From contig CAZVPI010000003.1 of NCBI GenBank assembly GCA_964628035.1, forward strand, positions 1-64,000: a stretch of 64,000 nucleotides of DNA. Reading direction: 5' to 3'. The stretch is from UBA2199 sp964628035. GTDB lineage: Bacteria > Acidobacteriota > Aminicenantia > UBA2199. Position numbers and translations under genes: made by a program. Positions 1-8,277 of this stretch are shown here, piece by piece (within the stretch, counting starts at the first letter, position 1; each line of letters begins with the position of its first letter). A model generated the notes under the pieces. It did not search any database. It had not been told where the DNA came from and was given only the letters and a program-made list of their open reading frames with translations.

Positions 1-81
1 TGTTCTGTCCCAAAAGCGTGATCAGAAAAATCCCAAAACAGCTGCTCACGCACAATAAGAATGCAGATAGAAAAGTCAAGA

Positions 82-1384
82 GGTTCTCTTTAACATTGTG
101 TGGGCAATGAGAAGTTAAGTTTCCCGGCGACAAGGTACATGATGGTTCGCAGGTGTTCGAATGCCTTGAACCCATAAGCTCGTATCATGGCGGTTTTGAT
201 CTTGCTGTTCAGGCCTTCCACGATGCCCGATGTGATGCGACTGGCAAAGAACCGAAGCACGCCGTGCCAATGTCGTTTGATTGCCTTGGCCACGTAGATG
301 ACCGGCTCCAGCCGGGAATGCGCGGCCCAAAAATACCATTGCCGCAGGTACTTCTCCGCCTCTGCAGGAGTGGGTTGTTCCCACAAGCGCCTCAGGGCAA
401 GCTTGATATGATAGGCCCTGGCTGTTTTGCTATCCAGCGACTTGATCCTCTCCAGTTCGCCTCGTTGCCTCTCTGTCAGCTTCTCCAGGTTCCTCAGCAG
501 CAGGAACCGGGCTCCCCGCGACCATTTGTTTTTGGCTTCCGACCTTCGCACCAAGTCGATCGCCCGATTCATCAGCACCATGACGTGATAGCGGTCAAAG
601 GTGATCTCAGCATGGGGAAGCGTCTCCTGCGCCCCCTTCATGTAGGGCTCCCACATGTCCATGCAGAGCTCGGTCACCTGAGAATGGGGCACACCATGAT
701 CCCCCAGAAAGCGCAAAAAACCAGTAAACACAGTGTGGTCGCGCCCATCTTCCACGTCCACCACCCTGGATGCGTCAAGATCGCAGAACGTGGTGATGTA
801 CTGATGCCCTCGTTTCCTGGAGCACTCATCCATGCCAACGGCCTTCAAGCTGGAGTAATCTTCCATGGCAACCGTCTCGTTCACATAGCGGGCCAGCATC
901 CGCCACAGGGCGGCTTGCCCACAGTTCATCCTCTTGGCCATGTCCGCCACCGTCATCTCTTTCGCCAGGCATAGGGCTAACGCTTCAAACAGCGGCGTGA
1001 ACCCGCTGCCGGCTCGCGCCCAAGGCACGTTTACCTGGTGAACGCCATGCGTGGAACAGGTAACCCGCGGAACTTCCGCCGTAAGGTACGCTTGGTGCTG
1101 GGAAAAATCGAGGTGCCGCCACGTCCTTTCCTTGGTGTCGTGAACCGGGCAGTGCTCTCCGCTGCCGCACTTTGGGCAAAGAAATCGCGCCCCTTTTTTG
1201 AATTCCAGGAACAGATCCAATCGCTTCTTCGCCGGATCAAACTCAATGCGATGGATATGCCAAGGATCGGTCTAGCCCAGCGCCTTGGCGAACAACGGCT
1301 GCTCGTCCATCGGGCATCCTCCTGAAATTGGCTCTGGAGGAATGATATCCCGAAGGCATTACCCACACAAATTGACAGAGAACC
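82..1384 (-). mobile_element. ISL3-family insertion sequence
   Basis: The element is bounded by imperfect 28-bp terminal inverted repeats at 82-109 and 1357-1384; both begin GGTTCTCT when read inward and share a TTGTGTGGG core. This start and the roughly 1.3 kb length fit ISL3 elements. A single transposase gene fills the interior and its stop codon (TAA at 90-92) lies inside the left repeat. ISL3 insertion normally leaves an 8-bp target duplication, but the flanks (74-81 and 1385-1392) do not match, so the element is old, rearranged, or the flanks have diverged. It sits beside an intergenic palindrome starting at 1399. Confidence 0.85.
90..1310 (-). pseudogene. ISL3 family transposase with premature amber codon
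   Basis: The reading frame encodes a DDE transposase of the ISL3 family. A CxxC zinc-binding region lies near the N-terminus, followed by catalytic candidates in the segments VGMDECS (D), MDMWEPY (D) and SGIVEGLNSK (E). The ATG at 1310 starts MDEQPLFAKALG, then a TAG at 1272-1274 (codon 13) interrupts the frame, and homology resumes at once with TDPWHIHRIEFDP. Family members normally read straight through this point (a single T-to-A or G-to-A change would explain it), so the original gene began at 1310. Translation could only restart at a non-ATG codon such as TTG at 1220, which would remove about 30 residues. Probably inactive, or expressed at low level through suppression or restart. Confidence 0.85.
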
Positions 1385-1398
1385 ATGAAAAAAATTTC

Positions 1399-1493
1399 GA
1401 GACGCCGGACATTAGACGTTAGCAAGATGGGGAAAAATTTATGATTACAGGGCATTTTTCTTGCTAACCACTAACGTCTCCTGTCTAACGTTT
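1399..1493. repeat. Intergenic word-repeat palindrome (GACGTTAG type)
   Basis: The left arm at 1399-1426 carries iterations of GACGTTAG-like words ending in AGCAAG. The right arm at 1460-1493 is its imperfect reverse complement, starting CTTGCTAAC and containing two TAACGTCT-like words. A 33-bp spacer separates them. It lies between the insertion sequence and the 3' end of the small membrane protein gene. The same word family recurs at 25.6, 32.6, 42.4 and 47.5 kb. Confidence 0.75.
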
Positions 1494-1790
1494 CTAGATC
1501 TTAAAAATAATCATCAACAGCCTGATGACGATGAATCCCCAGCCCACGGCCAGCACGATCCAGGCGATCTTCTTGGCCAGGGTCAGCAGCACGGCGAACA
1601 GGGTCAGCACGGCCAGGTAGCCGAGGGGATCGGCCAGGTCGGCCGGGAAGCGGGTGGAGGCGAAAACCGTTCCCAGGAGCTTCAGCATGCCGACGCCGAT
1701 CTGGTGGGCGATGGTATGGATGAAGGTGAACAGCGCGGGGAAGAAGCCGCCCGAGCCTGCGGCGACCCCGTTCAGGGCGGTCCCTTGCAT
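1494..1790 (-). CDS. Small two-helix membrane protein, unknown function
   Basis: This 98-residue protein starts at the ATG at 1790, seven bases after an AAGGAG ribosome-binding site; the longer upstream open frame has no such signal. Residues about 15-32 and 55-95 are strongly hydrophobic, with a polar linker containing the segment STRFPADLADPLGY, so it should sit in the inner membrane with two or three helices. No family is recognised. It is divergent from the metallophosphoesterase gene at 1962, so the two may share a regulatory region. Its 3' end touches the palindrome at 1399-1493. Confidence 0.6.
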   Translation of the reverse strand: MQGTALNGVAAGSGGFFPALFTFIHTIAHQIGVGMLKLLGTVFASTRFPADLADPLGYLAVLTLFAVLLTLAKKIAWIVLAVGWGFIVIRLLMIIFKI

Positions 1791-1961
1791 GGTGCTTTCT
1801 CCTTGCGCCGGGCCCTGGCTCCCGCGGCCGTCCCGGCGCCAATCCGGCTGGCCTTCAGCCGCCGGCGCTGGCATTGTACCACGGCGGGCCGTCTTTTTCG
1901 CGAAGGCGGACGCCGGCGGCACGGGTGCAAGGCCCGGAGTTTTCTGCTATGCTACCGGCAG

Positions 1962-3035
1962 ATGGACATCAAGGGCCTGCCCCTGAAATTGCTCGGCACG
2001 CTGGATCGCCTCTATGCCGACGCGCCGCTGCTGAGGCTGGGGGCCGGCGACCGCCTGGCCGTCTTCTCCGACCTGCACATGGGCGACGGCGGCCGGCGCG
2101 ACGAGTTCGCCGCCAACGCGGAAGTGGTGATGGCCGCCATGCGCCGCCACTACCTCGAGCGCGGGTACATCCTGGTCCTCAACGGCGACATTGAGGACCT
2201 GGCCGCCTTCCCGCTGTCGGGCATCGCCACGCGCTGGCTGCAGGTCTACGCCCTGTGGCAGGAGTTCGCCGACCGCGGCCGCCTGTTCAAGCTCGCCGGC
2301 AACCATGACGTGTCGCTGCTGCTGCGCCGCCCCGAGGACCTGCCGTTCCCGGTGAGCGAGTCGCTGCGGGTGGAGATCGGCGCCAAGAAGCTATGGCTCT
2401 TCCACGGCCACCAGGTGGCGCGCTTGGACTGGGTGTTCCAGGCGGTGGGCACGTTCTTCCTGCGCGGGCTGCTCCATCCGCTGGGCATCGGCAACTACAC
2501 GGCGGCGCGCAGCTCCAGCCGCCGCTTTCATGTCGAGAAGCGCGCCTACCTGCACGCCCGGGCCCACGGCCTGCTGGCGGTCATCGGCCATACCCACCGG
2601 CCGCTGTTCGAGTCGCTCTCCCGGCTCGACACGGTCAAGTTCGAGATCGAGAGCCTCTGCCGCTCCTTCCCCGCGGCTGCGGAGGACGAGCGGGCCGGGC
2701 TGCGCGAGAGGATGGAGGTCCTGAAAAGGGAGTTCATCGCCCAGCAGCGCCGCGACCGCCACGCCCAGCAGCGCGAAAACCTTTATCACGAGGGCCCGCT
2801 CCTGCCCTGCCTGTTCAATTCGGGGAGCGGCATCGGCCGCCACGGCGCCACGGCCATCGAGATCGCCGACGGCCGCATCGCGCTGGTCATCTGGTCCGAC
2901 CGCCGCCGCTCCAGCCAGTACAGCGAGGCGAGCGGCTATGCGCCGCAGCGGCTCGACGGCAGCGACTTCTACCGCGTGGTGTTGAAGGACGAGGACCTGG
3001 ACTATGTGTTCGCCAGGATTGAGTTGTTGAGGTGA
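1962..3035 (+). CDS. Calcineurin-like metallophosphoesterase (copy 1)
   Basis: A 357-residue protein with the metal-binding signature of the calcineurin-like fold: SDLHMGDGG near residue 33, LNGDIEDL near 72, AGNHDV near 112 and IGHTHRP near 208. The C-terminal part (FNSGSGIGRHG, about residue 285) is shared with the next gene but is not part of the core fold. Such enzymes hydrolyse phosphoesters or diphosphates in the cytoplasm; LpxH-like UDP-diacylglucosamine hydrolase activity is one possibility, but the C-terminal extension makes the substrate uncertain. The ATG at 1962 gives the same length as the paralogue 166 bp downstream. There is no convincing ribosome-binding site; a TATGCT hexamer ends eight bases before the ATG. 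Confidence 0.85.
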   Translation: MDIKGLPLKLLGTLDRLYADAPLLRLGAGDRLAVFSDLHMGDGGRRDEFAANAEVVMAAMRRHYLERGYILVLNGDIEDLAAFPLSGIATRWLQVYALWQEFADRGRLFKLAGNHDVSLLLRRPEDLPFPVSESLRVEIGAKKLWLFHGHQVARLDWVFQAVGTFFLRGLLHPLGIGNYTAARSSSRRFHVEKRAYLHARAHGLLAVIGHTHRPLFESLSRLDTVKFEIESLCRSFPAAAEDERAGLRERMEVLKREFIAQQRRDRHAQQRENLYHEGPLLPCLFNSGSGIGRHGATAIEIADGRIALVIWSDRRRSSQYSEASGYAPQRLDGSDFYRVVLKDEDLDYVFARIELLR

Positions 3036-3054
3036 TTTTAAAGAGCAACGGAAT

Positions 3055-3152
3055 AGTTGTAGAGTGATAAAGCGGTAAAGGGGCAAAGTAGCAGCCCTGA
3101 TAAATTCTTGCTCTACCACTCTGCCACTTTACAACTCTGCCCCTCTATCTCT
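3055..3152. repeat. Intergenic word-repeat palindrome (GTAGAGTGG/GGCAAAG type)
   Basis: Purine-rich left-arm words such as GTAGAGTG, GCGGTAAAG and GGGCAAAG (about 3055-3093) are complemented by right-arm words CTCTACCACT, CTGCCACTTT and ACAACTCTGC (about 3109-3152). Pairing is imperfect. It fills the space between the two metallophosphoesterase genes, and the same word set recurs after the MscS gene at 8.0-8.15 kb. Confidence 0.65.
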
Positions 3153-3189
3153 CTTTTCCTCTTGCTAACACTGACACGGGAGATTCTGC

Positions 3190-3195
3190 TATTCT
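3190..3195 (+). promoter_or_regulatory. -10 hexamer for leaderless transcript
   Basis: TATTCT is followed by exactly six bases (ATACTC) and then the ATG at 3202. No Shine-Dalgarno sequence is present. No good -35 element is seen 17 bp upstream, so this is a weaker member of the leaderless promoter set. Confidence 0.45.
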
Positions 3196-3201
3196 ATACT
3201 C

Positions 3202-4275
3202 ATGGCGAGAACGATCTCTCTCTCTCCTGCTCTGCTGCGCAAGCTGGACCGCCTGTACGGCCAGGCCCCGGTCGTGAAGCTGGCGGCCGGCCAGGGCCTG
3301 GCGGTCTTTTCCGACCTGCACCTGGGCGACGGCGGCCGGGACGACGACTTCGCCAGGAACGCGCGGCTCTATGTCGAGGTCCTGGAAAAGCACTATGCCC
3401 CCTCGGGCTCGCTGCTGGTGCTCAACGGCGACATCGAGGAGCTGGCCCGTTTCCCGCTGTCCGCCATCGCCACCCGCTGGCTCGAGGTGTACCGGGCCTG
3501 GCAGTCGTTCGCCGACCGCGGCGCCCTGTTCAAGCTGGCGGGCAACCATGACCTGGTCCTGCTGCGCCGCCGGGCCCGCGACCTGCCTTTTCCGGTCGGC
3601 GAGTCGCTGGTCGTCGACATCCGCGGTCGGAGGCTGTTCCTCTTCCACGGCCACCAGACCTCCCGCCTTAACTGGGTCTTCCAGACCCTGGGCGTGCTGC
3701 TGCTGCGCTGGCTGCTGCGCCCCCTGGGCATCGGCAACTACACGGTGGCCCGCAGCAGCCGCCGCCGCTTCCACGTCGAGCGCCGCGCCTACCTGTTCGC
3801 GCGGGAGCGGCGCATCGCCGCCTGCATCGGCCACACCCACCGGCCGCTGTTCGAATCGCTGCCGCGGCTCGACTCGGTGAAGATGGAGATTGAGACCCTG
3901 GTGCGCCGCTATCCGCGGGCGGCGGCGCCGGAGCGGCCGGGACTGGAGCGGCGGCTGGCCGAGCTGTCCGCCGAATACCGCAAGCTGCAGCGCCAGGAAC
4001 CGCGCTCGCGGGGAGAAAACCTCTACCATGACGGGCCGCTGCTGCCCTGCCTGTTCAACTCCGGCTGCGGCATCGGCCGCCACGGCGTGACCGCCATCGA
4101 GGCCGACGAGCGCAGCGTCCGCCTGGTCTACTGGTTCGACCGCCGCCGCAGCGGCAAGTACCTCGAGGCCGAGGGCTACCGGGCGCAGCGCCTGGGAGAC
4201 AGCGATTTCTTCCGCGTGGTGCTGAAGGAGGAGGAGCTCGATTACATCTTCACCCGCATCCAGTTGCTCGGCTGA
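3202..4275 (+). CDS. Calcineurin-like metallophosphoesterase (copy 2)
   Basis: A 357-residue paralogue of the preceding gene with the same length and motif order: SDLHLGDGG, LNGDIEEL, AGNHDL, IGHTHRP, then the FNSGCGIGRHG segment. The two proteins remain alignable end to end without large gaps, so this is a tandem gene duplication. All metal ligands expected for a dinuclear phosphoesterase are retained in both copies, which argues against one being a relic. Expected to be cytoplasmic; no signal peptide. The start at 3202 follows a TATTCT hexamer by six bases and has no ribosome-binding site, suggesting leaderless translation. Substrate unknown; a lipid A-type or nucleotide-diphosphate substrate is only a family-level guess. 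Confidence 0.85.
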   Translation: MARTISLSPALLRKLDRLYGQAPVVKLAAGQGLAVFSDLHLGDGGRDDDFARNARLYVEVLEKHYAPSGSLLVLNGDIEELARFPLSAIATRWLEVYRAWQSFADRGALFKLAGNHDLVLLRRRARDLPFPVGESLVVDIRGRRLFLFHGHQTSRLNWVFQTLGVLLLRWLLRPLGIGNYTVARSSRRRFHVERRAYLFARERRIAACIGHTHRPLFESLPRLDSVKMEIETLVRRYPRAAAPERPGLERRLAELSAEYRKLQRQEPRSRGENLYHDGPLLPCLFNSGCGIGRHGVTAIEADERSVRLVYWFDRRRSGKYLEAEGYRAQRLGDSDFFRVVLKEEELDYIFTRIQLLG

Positions 4276-4283
4276 GCTCAGTG

Positions 4284-4410
4284 GCACGTGACGAGTGCTC
4301 CGTGACAAGCAACCGCTGAGAAGCGAACTGCGCTGAAAAGTATAGCGCACAGGGGAAGGATCGACTATGTCGTTTCCTTGTCACTGGTCACTTGTTGCTT
4401 GTCCCTGTAG
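4284..4410. repeat. Intergenic word-repeat palindrome (GTGACAAG type)
   Basis: The left arm (about 4284-4330) carries GTGACGAGTG and GTGACAAGCAA words. The right arm (about 4378-4410) carries the complements CTTGTCACTGGTCAC and TTGTTGCTTGTC. It lies downstream of the second metallophosphoesterase and upstream of the sulfur operon. Related GTGACAAG words occur at 36.17 kb and 47.45 kb. Confidence 0.65.
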
Positions 4411-4546
4411 TTCGATGAGTTTCTTGCTGGCACGGACACTGTCCCTGGCTCGTTGAAAAACTCGAAGCCATGGCTTACAATGACCCGCGCCATGCGGGAT
4501 CGCCGCGTGGGAACCGCTATGATGGTGGAAGCCGGAGGGTAAGGAC

Positions 4547-5980
4547 ATGCTGTTGAAACACTTTTTCCTGCCCAAGATCGCCCACAGCTCCTGGCTGCTG
4601 GCCGGAAAGGACACCTGCGCCGTGATCGACCCGCAGCGCGACGTCGACCTGTACCTCCGCGAGGCCCGGGAGCTGGGAGTGGTCATCAGCCACGTTCTCG
4701 AGACCCATCTGCATGCCGACTTCGTCTCCGGCCACCTGGAGCTGGCCCGGCGCAGCGGGGCGCTCATCGTCGCCCCGCGCTCGGCCGGCTGCTCGTTCCC
4801 GCACCGCGGTGTGGCCGAGGGCGACCGCATCGAGCTGGAGCACATGCGCCTCGACGTGCTGGAAACGCCGGGGCATACCCCCGAGCACGTCAGCTACGTC
4901 GTGACCGACACCAGCCGCGGCCCCCTGCCGGTCGGCGTGTTCTGCGGCGACACCCTGTTCGTCGGCGACGTGGGGCGGCCCGACCTGTTCCCCGGCCGCG
5001 CCGTCGAGCTGGCCGAAAGGCTGCACCACAGCCTGCACGGCAAGCTGCTCGCCCTGCCCGGCTCCTGCGAGGTCTATCCCGCGCACGGCGCCGGCTCGCT
5101 CTGCGGCCGGGCCATGGGCGCCAAGTGGTGGTCGACCATCGGCTGCGAGCGGGCCGCCAACCCGGCGCTGCTCATCGCCGACCGCGGGGAGTTCATCCGC
5201 TCGCTCACCCGCGACATGCCGCCGGCGCCCGACCACTTCGGCCGCTGCAGCGAGATCAACCGCGGCGGGCCGCGCCTGCTGGCCGACATTCCCGCCCTGG
5301 AGGAACTGGGGCCGAGGGCCTTCGCCGCCCGCTTGGCCGCCGGCTGCGAGGTGCTCGACGTGCGCCCCTACGGCGCCTTTGCCGCCTTGCACCTGGCCGG
5401 CTCCTGGCATATCGATCTCAACGGCAATTTCCCCACCTTCGCCGGCTGGGTGCTGCCTCCCGACCGCGACCTGCTGCTGGTGGCCGACGACAGCGGCCAG
5501 GCCGAGGCGGCCCGCGCCTGGGCGCAGTGCGTCGGGCTCGACCGCCTCGTGGCCCGGCTCGAAGGCGGCATGCCGGCATGGGCCGCGGCCGGGATGCCCA
5601 CCGCCTCATTGGGCCTGGTCTCGGCCCATGAGCTCCACGGCCGCCTGGGAAAGGAGATCGTCCTGGTCGATACCCGCGCCCCCCAGGAGTTCGCCGCCGG
5701 CCATATCGCGGGCGCGCTGTCCATCCCCGCCCCCGACCTGCGCCAGCGCTGGCGCGAGCTCGATCCCTCCCGCCCCACGTACGTGATCTGCGGCTCGGGA
5801 AACCGCTCCAGCCTGGCGGCCAGCATCCTGGAGCGCAAGGGCTTCAAGGCGCTGTTCAACGTGGCCGGCGGCATGGCCGGGTTCCAGGCCGCCGGCGAGG
5901 CGCGGAGCTGCGCCGGACCCTTCCCGCCCCACGGGCCGCACCTGGCCGACGCGTCCGCTGCCGAAAGGAGGCCGTCATGA
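4547..5980 (+). CDS. Persulfide dioxygenase-like MBL hydrolase with two rhodanese domains
   Basis: A 477-residue fusion. Residues 1-235 form a metallo-beta-lactamase fold of the ETHE1/persulfide dioxygenase type with the iron ligand motif THLHADFVSGH near residue 53. Two rhodanese domains follow (about 255-355 and 365-460). The second has an active-site loop with cysteine, CGSGNRSS; the first has VADDSGQ in that place and is probably catalytically dead. This arrangement matches MBL-rhodanese fusions that oxidise glutathione or protein persulfides and pass sulfur to sulfite or thiosulfate. A ribosome-binding site (GGAGGG) precedes the ATG. The stop overlaps the next ATG (ATGA), so it is translationally coupled with the YeeE-type transporter genes. 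Confidence 0.88.
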   Translation: MLLKHFFLPKIAHSSWLLAGKDTCAVIDPQRDVDLYLREARELGVVISHVLETHLHADFVSGHLELARRSGALIVAPRSAGCSFPHRGVAEGDRIELEHMRLDVLETPGHTPEHVSYVVTDTSRGPLPVGVFCGDTLFVGDVGRPDLFPGRAVELAERLHHSLHGKLLALPGSCEVYPAHGAGSLCGRAMGAKWWSTIGCERAANPALLIADRGEFIRSLTRDMPPAPDHFGRCSEINRGGPRLLADIPALEELGPRAFAARLAAGCEVLDVRPYGAFAALHLAGSWHIDLNGNFPTFAGWVLPPDRDLLLVADDSGQAEAARAWAQCVGLDRLVARLEGGMPAWAAAGMPTASLGLVSAHELHGRLGKEIVLVDTRAPQEFAAGHIAGALSIPAPDLRQRWRELDPSRPTYVICGSGNRSSLAASILERKGFKALFNVAGGMAGFQAAGEARSCAGPFPPHGPHLADASAAERRPS

Positions 5981-6495
5981 GCGAATTTTTCGCCGGGCGC
6001 TGGTCGCCCTACCTGGTCGGCGCCGCCATCGGCGTGCTGAGCTGGTTCACTCTTCTGCTGTCGCGCCATGCCCTCGGCTGCTCGACCACCTTCGCCCGCG
6101 GCGCCGGCATGATCGAGCGCCTGTTCCGCGGCCCCCAGGTCTACCGCAAGCCCTATTACCAGGAATTCCGCCCCGAGGTCGACTGGCAGGGGATGCTGGT
6201 CGTGGGCATGGTGGCGGGCGCCTTCCTGGCAACGCGTCTCGAAGGCGGGCCCGTCATGGCCTGGGTGCCGGCGCGCTGGGCGGCCGCCTTCGGCGCCGAC
6301 CCGCTGGCGCGCTGGCTGGCGGCGCTGGCCGGCGGCGTCCTGCTCGGCTTCGGCTCGCGCTGGGCCGACGGCTGCACCAGCGGCCACGGCATCAGCGGCG
6401 CCATGCAGCTGGCCCTCTCCAGCTGGATCTCGGCCGCCTGCTTCTTCGCCGGCGGCATCGGCGCGGCCTGGCTGCTGTACCGCGTCGCCGCCTAG
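5977..6495 (+). CDS. YeeE/YedE (TsuA-type) sulfur transporter, first half
   Basis: A 172-residue integral membrane protein with four to five hydrophobic segments. It carries the conserved cysteine motifs of the family: ALGCSTTFARG near residue 35 and DGCTSGHGISG near residue 130. YeeE/YedE proteins take up thiosulfate or related sulfur compounds, with cysteines relaying the substrate through the channel. Split two-gene forms, each half about 140-180 residues, are common. The start overlaps the upstream stop by four bases and has an AAAGGAGG ribosome-binding site. It should act with the following gene and the persulfide-oxidising enzyme upstream as one sulfur-handling unit. Confidence 0.85.
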   Translation: MSEFFAGRWSPYLVGAAIGVLSWFTLLLSRHALGCSTTFARGAGMIERLFRGPQVYRKPYYQEFRPEVDWQGMLVVGMVAGAFLATRLEGGPVMAWVPARWAAAFGADPLARWLAALAGGVLLGFGSRWADGCTSGHGISGAMQLALSSWISAACFFAGGIGAAWLLYRVAA

Positions 6496-6505
6496 GGAAG
6501 AGGAC

Positions 6506-7047
6506 ATGAAAGCCTTATCCCGCCAGCGTTTCCAGGGCCTGCTGTTCGGCGTCGTCTTCGGCTTTCTGCTGCACAAGGGGGGGTCACCCGCTTCGACGTC
6601 ATCGTTGGCCAGCTGCTGCTGCAGGACTTCACCGTGCTCAAGATCATGCTGACGGCGGTGGCCGTCGGCACCGTGGGCATCCACCTGATGAAGCGGCTGG
6701 GCTGGGCGCAATTCAGCCCCAAGCGCGGCTCCTGGGGGCGCAACGCCCTGGGCGGCCTGGTCTTCGGCGCCGGCTTCGCCCTGCTGGGCTACTGCCCGGG
6801 GACGATCGCCGCCGCCGTCGGCGCCGGGTGGCTCGACGCCCTGGCCGGAGGGCTGCCCGGCGTCCTGATCGGCTCCGGCCTGCTGGCCGCCCTCTATCCC
6901 CGGCTGAAAACCGGCGTGTTCGCGCTTGGCGACTTCGGGGACCTGACCTGGCCGAAGCTGCTCAAGACCTCCGAGTGGCGGGTCATCGCACCGCTGCTGC
7001 TGCTCATCGCCGTGGCGCTGCTGCTGCTGGAGCGCGCGGGGCTGTAG
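6506..7047 (+). pseudogene. YeeE/YedE transporter, second half, frameshifted
   Basis: Translation from the ATG at 6506 (preceded by GGAAGAGG) gives MKALSRQRFQGLLFG and a first helix up to HKGG. A run of seven G at 6577-6583 then puts the frame out by one, and the ATG frame ends at a TGA near 6650. Family-like sequence continues in the other frame as VTRFDVIVGQLLLQDF, runs through the signature GYCPGTIAAAVGAG near 6793 and ends at 7047. One extra G in the run would restore a protein of about 180 residues. Likely explanations are a homopolymer error in the assembly or a recent single-base deletion; a slippage-dependent product is possible but unproven. Confidence 0.8.
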
Positions 7048-7154
7048 CGCCGCCGCGGCCATTGACAGGAGGGGCGGCGCTTCGCATAATGAGCCGGCGC
7101 CGGCGCGCAAGCCGGGCAAGGGTCTGAAAGTCCGGTCCTGTTCCAGGAGGAGCG

Positions 7155-8039
7155 ATGGATGCCATCAAGAGCACAGCCCAGAAGATCGTCGAGATCTTCA
7201 ACGCCCCGCTGTTCGCCATCGACAGGTTCCACTTCACCCTGTGGGTCCTGCTCTACCTCACCGCCCTGGTCTTGCTGCTCTTCTGGGCCACCTCGCGCCT
7301 GAACCGTTTCGTGGTGTATCGCCTGATGGACCGCAGCAAGGTGGCGCTGGGCGTGCGCATCGCCGTGGGCTCGATCATCCGCTACCTGGTGATCGTGGTC
7401 GGCCTGGTGGTCATCTTCCAGACGGCGGGGATCAACCTGAGCAGCATCACCATCATCTTCGGCGCCCTGGGCGTGGGCATCGGCTTCGGCCTGCAGAACA
7501 TCACCAACAACTTCGTCAGCGGCCTGATCATACTCCTGGAGCGGCCGATCAAGGTCGGCGACCGCATCGAGGTGGGCGGCGGGGTGGCCGGCGACGTGGT
7601 CGACATCTCCATGCGCGCCACCACCATCGTCACCAACGACAACATCTCGATCATCGTGCCCAACTCCGAGTTCATCTCCAAGACGGTCATCAACTGGAGC
7701 CACACCAACCGCCAGGTGCGCTTCAACTTCCCGGTCAAGGTGGCCTACAGGGAGGACCCCGAGCGCATCCGCCGCCTGCTGATCGACCTGGCCCTGAGGC
7801 AGCCCGGCGTCCTGCACGACCCGCCTCCCGACGTGCTGTTCGTGGCCCACGGCGACAGCGCCCTGGAGTTCAACCTGCGCGTGTGGACCGAGGAGTTCGT
7901 CGACCGCCCGGGGGTGCTCAAGAGCCAGCTCTATTACCGCATCTTCGCCGTGTTCCGCGAGCAGGGGGTCGAGATCCCCTTCCCGCAGCAGGATGTCCAT
8001 ATCAAGAGCGACAGGAGGGGAAAAGAGATAGAGGGATAG
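7155..8039 (+). CDS. MscS family mechanosensitive channel
   Basis: A 294-residue small-conductance mechanosensitive channel. Three transmembrane segments lie in residues 25-125, including the pore-lining helix with glycine/alanine-rich FGALGVGIGFGLQNI near residue 105. The beta domain (RPIKVGDRIEVGG) and the cytoplasmic vestibule domain (about 190-285) follow. It opens under membrane tension to release solutes during osmotic downshift. The ATG at 7155 follows an AGGAGGAG ribosome-binding site. It lies about 100 bp after the sulfur operon and may be transcribed separately. The last residues (EIEG then TAG) are encoded by the start of a downstream repeat, so the native C-terminus may have been replaced. 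Confidence 0.92.
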   Translation: MDAIKSTAQKIVEIFNAPLFAIDRFHFTLWVLLYLTALVLLLFWATSRLNRFVVYRLMDRSKVALGVRIAVGSIIRYLVIVVGLVVIFQTAGINLSSITIIFGALGVGIGFGLQNITNNFVSGLIILLERPIKVGDRIEVGGGVAGDVVDISMRATTIVTNDNISIIVPNSEFISKTVINWSHTNRQVRFNFPVKVAYREDPERIRRLLIDLALRQPGVLHDPPPDVLFVAHGDSALEFNLRVWTEEFVDRPGVLKSQLYYRIFAVFREQGVEIPFPQQDVHIKSDRRGKEIEG

Positions 8040-8150
8040 AGTGGCAAAGTGGTGAAGCAAGAAGAGATGCCCGGACGATGTCTTTCATGGCCGCTGCTCT
8101 ACAACTCGACTACTTCATCCCTCTACCACTCAATTGCCTTTTCCGTGCCA
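8025..8150. repeat. Intergenic word-repeat palindrome after mscS-like gene
   Basis: Left-arm words GAGATAGAGGGATAGAGTGG and CAAAGTGGTGAAG start inside the last codons of the MscS gene and supply its TAG stop. The right-arm words CTCTACAACTCGACTACTTC and CCCTCTACCACTC complement them imperfectly. The words match those at 3055-3152. Confidence 0.65.
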
Positions 8151-8277
8151 GTATCAGCCAGGACGATCAGCCCCTGATTAGAAATCTTCGGCACCCAAGC
8201 GCAAGGCTTCGGCCAATCAATGTCGGTTTTCTTTGCCGTCTGCCGCACGCCGTCAGCCGTACGCCAAGAACAAGTTT

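Noticed and set aside
1461..1961. Upstream extension of the first metallophosphoesterase frame.
   Set aside because: The extension is low-complexity, antisense to a credible membrane protein gene, and the paralogue begins at the position matching ATG 1962.
6577..6583. Programmed ribosomal frameshift in the YeeE second half.
   Set aside because: A G7 run alone without a downstream stem or conserved slippery heptamer is better explained by a homopolymer error or a mutation; kept only as a possibility.
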